Shown one piece after another: positions 60,182-64,000 of a stretch of 64,000 nucleotides of DNA. The notes under the pieces are model-generated. The model ran no database searches and had not been told where the DNA came from. It worked only from the letters and a program-made list of their open reading frames with translations. Where the stretch lies: positions 186,001 through 250,000 of the forward strand of contig NZ_JANUCR010000003.1 in NCBI RefSeq assembly GCF_024807655.1, given 5' to 3'. Origin of the DNA: Methanococcus voltae. GTDB lineage: Archaea; AGJL01; Methanococci; Methanococcales; Methanococcaceae. Both the position numbers and the translations under genes were made by a program. The first letter of the stretch is position 1, and each line of letters starts with the position of its first letter.

Positions 60182-60310
60182 ATAATATTATAAAAATAAA
60201 TCTAAAAATAAGCTAAGTACCATACATAAAATATACGTAAAATATACGTAAAATATATGAAATAAGTAAAATAAGTAAAATATATTAGTGAATTTAAAAG
60301 TAGGGATATT

Positions 60311-61900
60311 ATGAAAAATTCAAAAAAAGTAGTTGTATTCGACACAACTTTGAGAGATGGAGAACAAACACCTTCTATATCGATAACACCCAGTAATAAG
60401 TTAGAAATAGCTATGGAACTTGACAAATTGGGCGTTAATATTATCGAAGCAGGTAGTCCCATAACTTCAAAAGGTGAAAGAGAAGCAATAAAACAGATTA
60501 TAAATCAAAAATTAAACGCTGAAATATGTTCATTTGTTAGAGCCTTACCTTTAGATATTGATAAAGCCTTAGAATGTAATGTCGATAGCGTACATATTGT
60601 AATCCCTACGTCAGAAATTCATATGAAGTATAAAATGAAGAAATCCAAAGAGGAAATAGTTGAATCGGCTTTAAATTCAATAGAATATGCCAAAGAACAC
60701 GGTTTAATTGTAGAACTTTCTGCGGAAGATGCTACAAGAAGCGAATCAGACTTTTTAATAGAGTTGTTTAAGACTGCTGAGGAGTATAAAATCGATAGGG
60801 CGTGTATATGCGATACTGTGGGGATACTTACCCCCGATAAATCAAGTTTATTGGTTAAAAAAATTGTTGAAAATATTAAAACACCTCTTTCTATACATTG
60901 TCATAATGATTTCGGTATGGCTACGGCTAATACTGTGGCAGGAATAAACGCAGGTGCAAAAGAGTGCCACGTAACGGTTAATGGACTTGGCGAGCGTGCG
61001 GGAAACGCACCCATTGATGAAGTTGTAATGACACTCGATAAGTTGTATGGCATAAAATCAGATATTAATCACAGTCAATTATCTAAAACTTCTCGTTTAA
61101 TATCCAAACTTGTAAAAGTACCCATTCCAGCTAATAAATCAATAGTTGGGGAAAATGCGTTTTCTCACGAAGCGGGCATACACGTTGACGGCTTAATTAA
61201 AAATACAAGTACATATGAACCGATATTGCCTGAAGAAGTAGGCAATAATAGAAAAATAATTCTTGGAAAGCATAGTGGTAAGTCTGCTTTAAAATACAAG
61301 CTTAGTTTAATGAATATTGGGTTAAATAATAAAGAATTTAATCAGGTATATGACAAAGTAAAAGCTTACGGTGATTTGGGTAAATACATATCAGATATAG
61401 ACTTAAAAACAATAATCAGTGAAATTAAAGGCGTTAATATTGCCAAAAAGGTTTATTTAGATGAATTAACAGTCATATCCGGTAATAAAATAACACCTCT
61501 TGCATCTATAAATTTGAAATTTGCGGAAGATTATAATCCAAATGGAACTTTTAAAGTTGATAATCCCATAAATATTGGAAAATCGACAGATGTTCGTAAA
61601 AAAGGAGACGATAGAAAGATATCAAAAGAAATTAAACTTGATAATATCCGAGAAGCTGCTTACGGGGTTGGTCCGGTAGATGCTGCAATTAACGCCGTTA
61701 GAAAAGCATTGACTGGTGTTGCAGATATAGAACTTGAAGATTATACTGTAAAAGCTGTAAGTAGTGGTACTGACGCCTTAATCGAAGTAATTGTTAATTT
61801 AAGACGTGGTAATGAAGTAGTTCAGGTTAAAAAAGCTCATTCCGATATTATTGAGGCATCTGTTGAGGCGCTTATGGACGGAATTAATTTATTGCTATAA
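60311..61900 (+). CDS. cimA: (R)-citramalate synthase CimA
   Basis: The 529-residue enzyme condenses pyruvate and acetyl-CoA to citramalate, starting the pyruvate route to isoleucine. Motifs are FDTTLRDGEQTP, IEAGSPITSKGER, ELSAEDATRSESDFL, SIHCHNDFGMATANT, GERAGNAPIDEVV and FSHEAGIHVDGLIKNTSTYEP. The C-terminal regulatory domain (LDELTVISGNKITPLASI; AYGVGPVDAAINAVRKALTGVADI) is complete. As I recall MJ1392 (491 residues), it matches along its length. About 40 extra residues (EDYNPNGTFKVDNPINIGKSTDVRKKGDD) interrupt the regulatory domain. LeuA and AksA are the alternatives I considered. Confidence 0.88.
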   Translation: MKNSKKVVVFDTTLRDGEQTPSISITPSNKLEIAMELDKLGVNIIEAGSPITSKGEREAIKQIINQKLNAEICSFVRALPLDIDKALECNVDSVHIVIPTSEIHMKYKMKKSKEEIVESALNSIEYAKEHGLIVELSAEDATRSESDFLIELFKTAEEYKIDRACICDTVGILTPDKSSLLVKKIVENIKTPLSIHCHNDFGMATANTVAGINAGAKECHVTVNGLGERAGNAPIDEVVMTLDKLYGIKSDINHSQLSKTSRLISKLVKVPIPANKSIVGENAFSHEAGIHVDGLIKNTSTYEPILPEEVGNNRKIILGKHSGKSALKYKLSLMNIGLNNKEFNQVYDKVKAYGDLGKYISDIDLKTIISEIKGVNIAKKVYLDELTVISGNKITPLASINLKFAEDYNPNGTFKVDNPINIGKSTDVRKKGDDRKISKEIKLDNIREAAYGVGPVDAAINAVRKALTGVADIELEDYTVKAVSSGTDALIEVIVNLRRGNEVVQVKKAHSDIIEASVEALMDGINLLL

Positions 61901-62114
61901 TATTTTATTTTTATTATTCTTTTATATTTTATTTTTTATTTTTTATTCTTCATTTTCATTATATTATACATATTTGTTTTTATAAATCAGTAAATTTAAA
62001 AATAATGGCAAATATAATATCTATAATATTAAAATGATAATAAGCATACTATTATTATTACTATTATTATTACTATTATTAATAAAATTTAATTAAGAAA
62101 AAACTCGTGAAAAA
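61901..62114. other. Spacer with 12-bp tandem repeat before the CARF-HEPN gene
   Basis: A T-rich run after cimA may terminate it. At about 62047-62085, tactattattat is repeated three times. GTGA shortly before the ATG at 62115 may act as a weak ribosome binding site. Confidence 0.5.
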
Positions 62115-63356
62115 ATGTCCAAATTAATATCTGTCGAAGAATACGCCATATATATTTATAATATAGAAATTACAGATGATAAACCCAATAAAAACTGTAA
62201 TTTATTAAAATATAAGTTATCGGAGTATAAAAACAGTGATACAAAAATAATCAAGTTTCGACCTACTAATTACGATATGGACAACGAAATATGGAAATTA
62301 TTTGACAAATTGTACGATATAATAGATAATGAAGAAACAATTTACTTAAAACTGTCAAATAAGGATAATTTAATTCCAATATTGGTTATTACAATAATTA
62401 ATTATTTAAAAGTTGTAAAAAATATAAAAATTGGATGTATTAGTTATGAAGACAGCAAATCAAATTTAAAACCAGTTTTTGATATTACAAGCCTTGATAT
62501 AATACTTTCTTGGACAAAAGCGATTGATAAGTTTGTTCATAATGGGGATTCCAAAGAAATACACGAATTAGCTGAAAAAAGAGGCAATATGATATCTAAA
62601 ATATCTCACGGCGAAAATAAGTATGGTTCTTATTTGCGTAGCTTTGGCAATAATATTGAAAATTTTACGGAACATATTCAAAGTTCACGAGGTTATGAGA
62701 TTGATACATTTCAATATGATAAATTAAAATACTATATCGAAGAGGTTAAACTTGGGAGCCCCCTGCCTCCTATGAAACCACTATTAGATATGATATTGGA
62801 TAAAATAGAAGATTTTAGCACTGAAAACTTGTATAATGGACTAAATGCGGTTAAATGGTGTATAGATAACAATTTAACACAGCAAGGTTATACATTATTG
62901 CGAGAAAACATTATAAATATTATTATTTATCAAATTGTGTATCATTTGGACATTGAAAATTTTACAATTGAAGATTTGAAAAATTCAAATATCCGGGAAG
63001 CTATTGAAGATGCTTTGATATATAAGTTTATAATGGAGCATAATTTAGAAAATAATAGGGATACAGAAGTGTATACTTTTATTAAATATGTTAATGATGG
63101 TGAAAATAATATTAAAAACGATATTAAAAATAATATTGTTTATAAATTAGATGTTAAAGAAATTTCAAAATCGATTGATTCAAAAATTTGTAATATTTAT
63201 AAAAGTGTTTCAGATTTGCGAAATGATATAAATCACGCTGGATATAAAATAAATCATATACAAAATCCGCAAAAATTTAAGGATAATTTAGAAAGACATT
63301 ATATTCAGCTACTTGACTACATATACAATACAAATAATACTAAACGGAATAAATAG
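62115..63356 (+). CDS. CARF-HEPN protein, Csx1/TM1812 (DxTHG) family, degenerate CARF motif
   Basis: Residues 71-150 (NEETIYLKLSNKDNLIPILVITIINYLKVVKNIKIGCISYEDSKSNLKPVFDITSLDIILSWTKAIDKFVHNGD) match the Csx1/TM1812 CARF pattern: beta strand, DxTHG-like loop, long helix, GIYYGA-like strand, ending with AVDaF..Gd. Here the DxTHG loop is replaced by KLSNKD. The C-terminus has a HEPN RNase motif R-x4-H at R369/H374 (LRNDINHAG). In CRISPR type III systems such proteins are cyclic-oligoadenylate-activated RNases. The first Rossmann strand normally at the N-terminus is not evident. No cas genes or array are in the window. A UPF0114 gene follows nine bases after the stop. Confidence 0.72.
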   Translation: MSKLISVEEYAIYIYNIEITDDKPNKNCNLLKYKLSEYKNSDTKIIKFRPTNYDMDNEIWKLFDKLYDIIDNEETIYLKLSNKDNLIPILVITIINYLKVVKNIKIGCISYEDSKSNLKPVFDITSLDIILSWTKAIDKFVHNGDSKEIHELAEKRGNMISKISHGENKYGSYLRSFGNNIENFTEHIQSSRGYEIDTFQYDKLKYYIEEVKLGSPLPPMKPLLDMILDKIEDFSTENLYNGLNAVKWCIDNNLTQQGYTLLRENIINIIIYQIVYHLDIENFTIEDLKNSNIREAIEDALIYKFIMEHNLENNRDTEVYTFIKYVNDGENNIKNDIKNNIVYKLDVKEISKSIDSKICNIYKSVSDLRNDINHAGYKINHIQNPQKFKDNLERHYIQLLDYIYNTNNTKRNK

Positions 63357-63365
63357 GGGGATTTT

Positions 63366-64000
63366 ATGGTTAGATTGTTTAGAAGTACGATGAAAGACAA
63401 AAATTTAAGAGAAGAATATCTTAAGGGTAATAAATATCTTGATGAAAAAATTGGGGAAGAATCAGAAACTAAAACAAGTGATAATACTACAAAAGAAACA
63501 AATAATACCGTAAAAGAATTATTCACTCATTTGGTAGAAGAAGATGAGCACGATAAAAAAATGAGGGAAAGATTAGGAATTAAAAAACCTGCTGAACAGA
63601 GCTATATTGAGCGAAACTTTGAAGCTGCCCTTTGGAATTCTCGTTATATTGTAATTTTATCGGTAATTTTTGGGATAATAAGCGCAATATCTTTATTCTT
63701 GGCAGGTTCTTATGAAGTAATTCATACCGTGATAGAAATAACATCTGATAAAATTATTACACTTGAAGAACTACATAATGGATTATTAATGGGTATAATT
63801 GGCTCAATTGACCTTTATTTAATAGGATTAGTATTGTTAATCTTTAGTTTTGGTATTTATGAACTTTTTGTTTCTAAAATAGATATCGCTTGGGAAGATG
63901 GAAAGGCTAAAAACATTTTGGAAGTCTTCAGTTTAGAGGAGTTAAAAGCTAAAATCTTAAAAGTTATTATTATGGTGTTAATAGTAAGCTTATTCCAAAA
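63366..64000 (+). CDS. UPF0114 (YqhA-like) membrane protein, cut by window end
   Basis: GGGGGATT and the ATG at 63366 come nine bases after the CARF-HEPN stop, so the two are surely co-transcribed. The first ~85 residues are a hydrophilic extension (LFRSTMKDKNLREEYLKGNKYLDE and following) that YqhA proteins do not usually have. Then follow helices and the family signature: ALWNSRYIVILSVIFGIISAISLFLAGS, IGSIDLYLIGLVLLIFSFGIYELFVSKID, and HSLEELKAK-like EVFSLEELKAKILKVIIMVLIV. The function of UPF0114 is not established. The gene continues past 64000. Confidence 0.85.
   Translation, partial: MVRLFRSTMKDKNLREEYLKGNKYLDEKIGEESETKTSDNTTKETNNTVKELFTHLVEEDEHDKKMRERLGIKKPAEQSYIERNFEAALWNSRYIVILSVIFGIISAISLFLAGSYEVIHTVIEITSDKIITLEELHNGLLMGIIGSIDLYLIGLVLLIFSFGIYELFVSKIDIAWEDGKAKNILEVFSLEELKAKILKVIIMVLIVSLFQ

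Noticed and set aside
60311-61900. 2-isopropylmalate synthase LeuA
   Set aside because: The sequence follows CimA (MJ1392) along its length, including AYGVGPVDAAINAVRKA; LeuA remains a less likely alternative.

Overview
The window is a strongly AT-rich stretch of a methanogenic archaeal chromosome, most likely a Methanococcus close to M. voltae. Several things point there: RadA closely resembles the 322-residue M. voltae protein as I remember it, formate dehydrogenase is decoded through an in-frame UGA (selenocysteine), the glnA promoter carries an NrpR-type GGAA-N6-TTCC palindrome, and there is a tetramerising MJ1647-type histone, citramalate synthase CimA, archaeosine enzyme RaSEA, DtdA, MCM, Nop5/fibrillarin and two Ehb hydrogenase subunits. 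Most genes have a GGTGA/GGAGG-type ribosome binding site, and this moves several starts downstream of the longest open frame. No rRNA, tRNA, insertion sequence, integrase or CRISPR array was seen.

Layout. 1-5.5 kb: end of an ABC transporter solute-binding protein, a FIST sensor protein and a response regulator/histidine kinase pair. 5.7-13 kb: a formate-utilisation cluster on the minus strand (fdhC, a small membrane/OB-like protein, beta carbonic anhydrase, selenocysteine fdhA, fdhB) with unusually long intergenic leaders. 13.7-22 kb: a flavin disulfide oxidoreductase, tRNA-processing genes (endA, raSEA), a Na/Pi transporter and thiamine genes (thiE, thiM). 21.7-31.7 kb: glnA with its NrpR operator, cobyric acid synthase, a U32 peptidase-family protein, hemB, a ClpP-like protein, an Oxa1/YidC-like membrane protein, a chorismate lyase-family protein, serB and dtdA. 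31.8-35.7 kb: three secreted, cohesin-like surface proteins in tandem. 36-46 kb: mcm, argD, radA, two paralogous small membrane proteins, cbiT, a helix-turn-helix protein and nreA. 46-54 kb: ftsY, the nop5-fibrillarin pair, a C/D box guide RNA just beyond fibrillarin on the opposite strand, fdhD and two unrecognised proteins. 54-64 kb: a histone, a winged-helix regulator beside a possible small RNA, ehbC/ehbD, lysC, a NodU-type carbamoyltransferase, cimA, and finally a CARF-HEPN (Csx1/TM1812-like) protein directly followed by a UPF0114 membrane protein cut by the window end.

How genes work together. FdhC imports formate and FdhAB oxidises it with F420. Carbonic anhydrase handles the CO2 produced, and FdhD (located about 40 kb away) would sulfurate the molybdenum/tungsten cofactor. 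HemB, CbiP and CbiT belong to tetrapyrrole/corrinoid synthesis. Nop5, fibrillarin and the C/D RNA are parts of one RNA 2'-O-methylation machine. RadA, MCM, NreA and the histone are chromosome maintenance functions.

The most interesting items are the CARF-HEPN/UPF0114 pair with no CRISPR locus in view, the C/D box RNA beside the genes for its own protein partners, the UGA-containing fdhA with a strong upstream hairpin but no obvious 3' SECIS, the cohesin-like surface trio, a perfect 20-bp inverted repeat at 55.6 kb, and the possible small-RNA locus at 55.1-55.3 kb.
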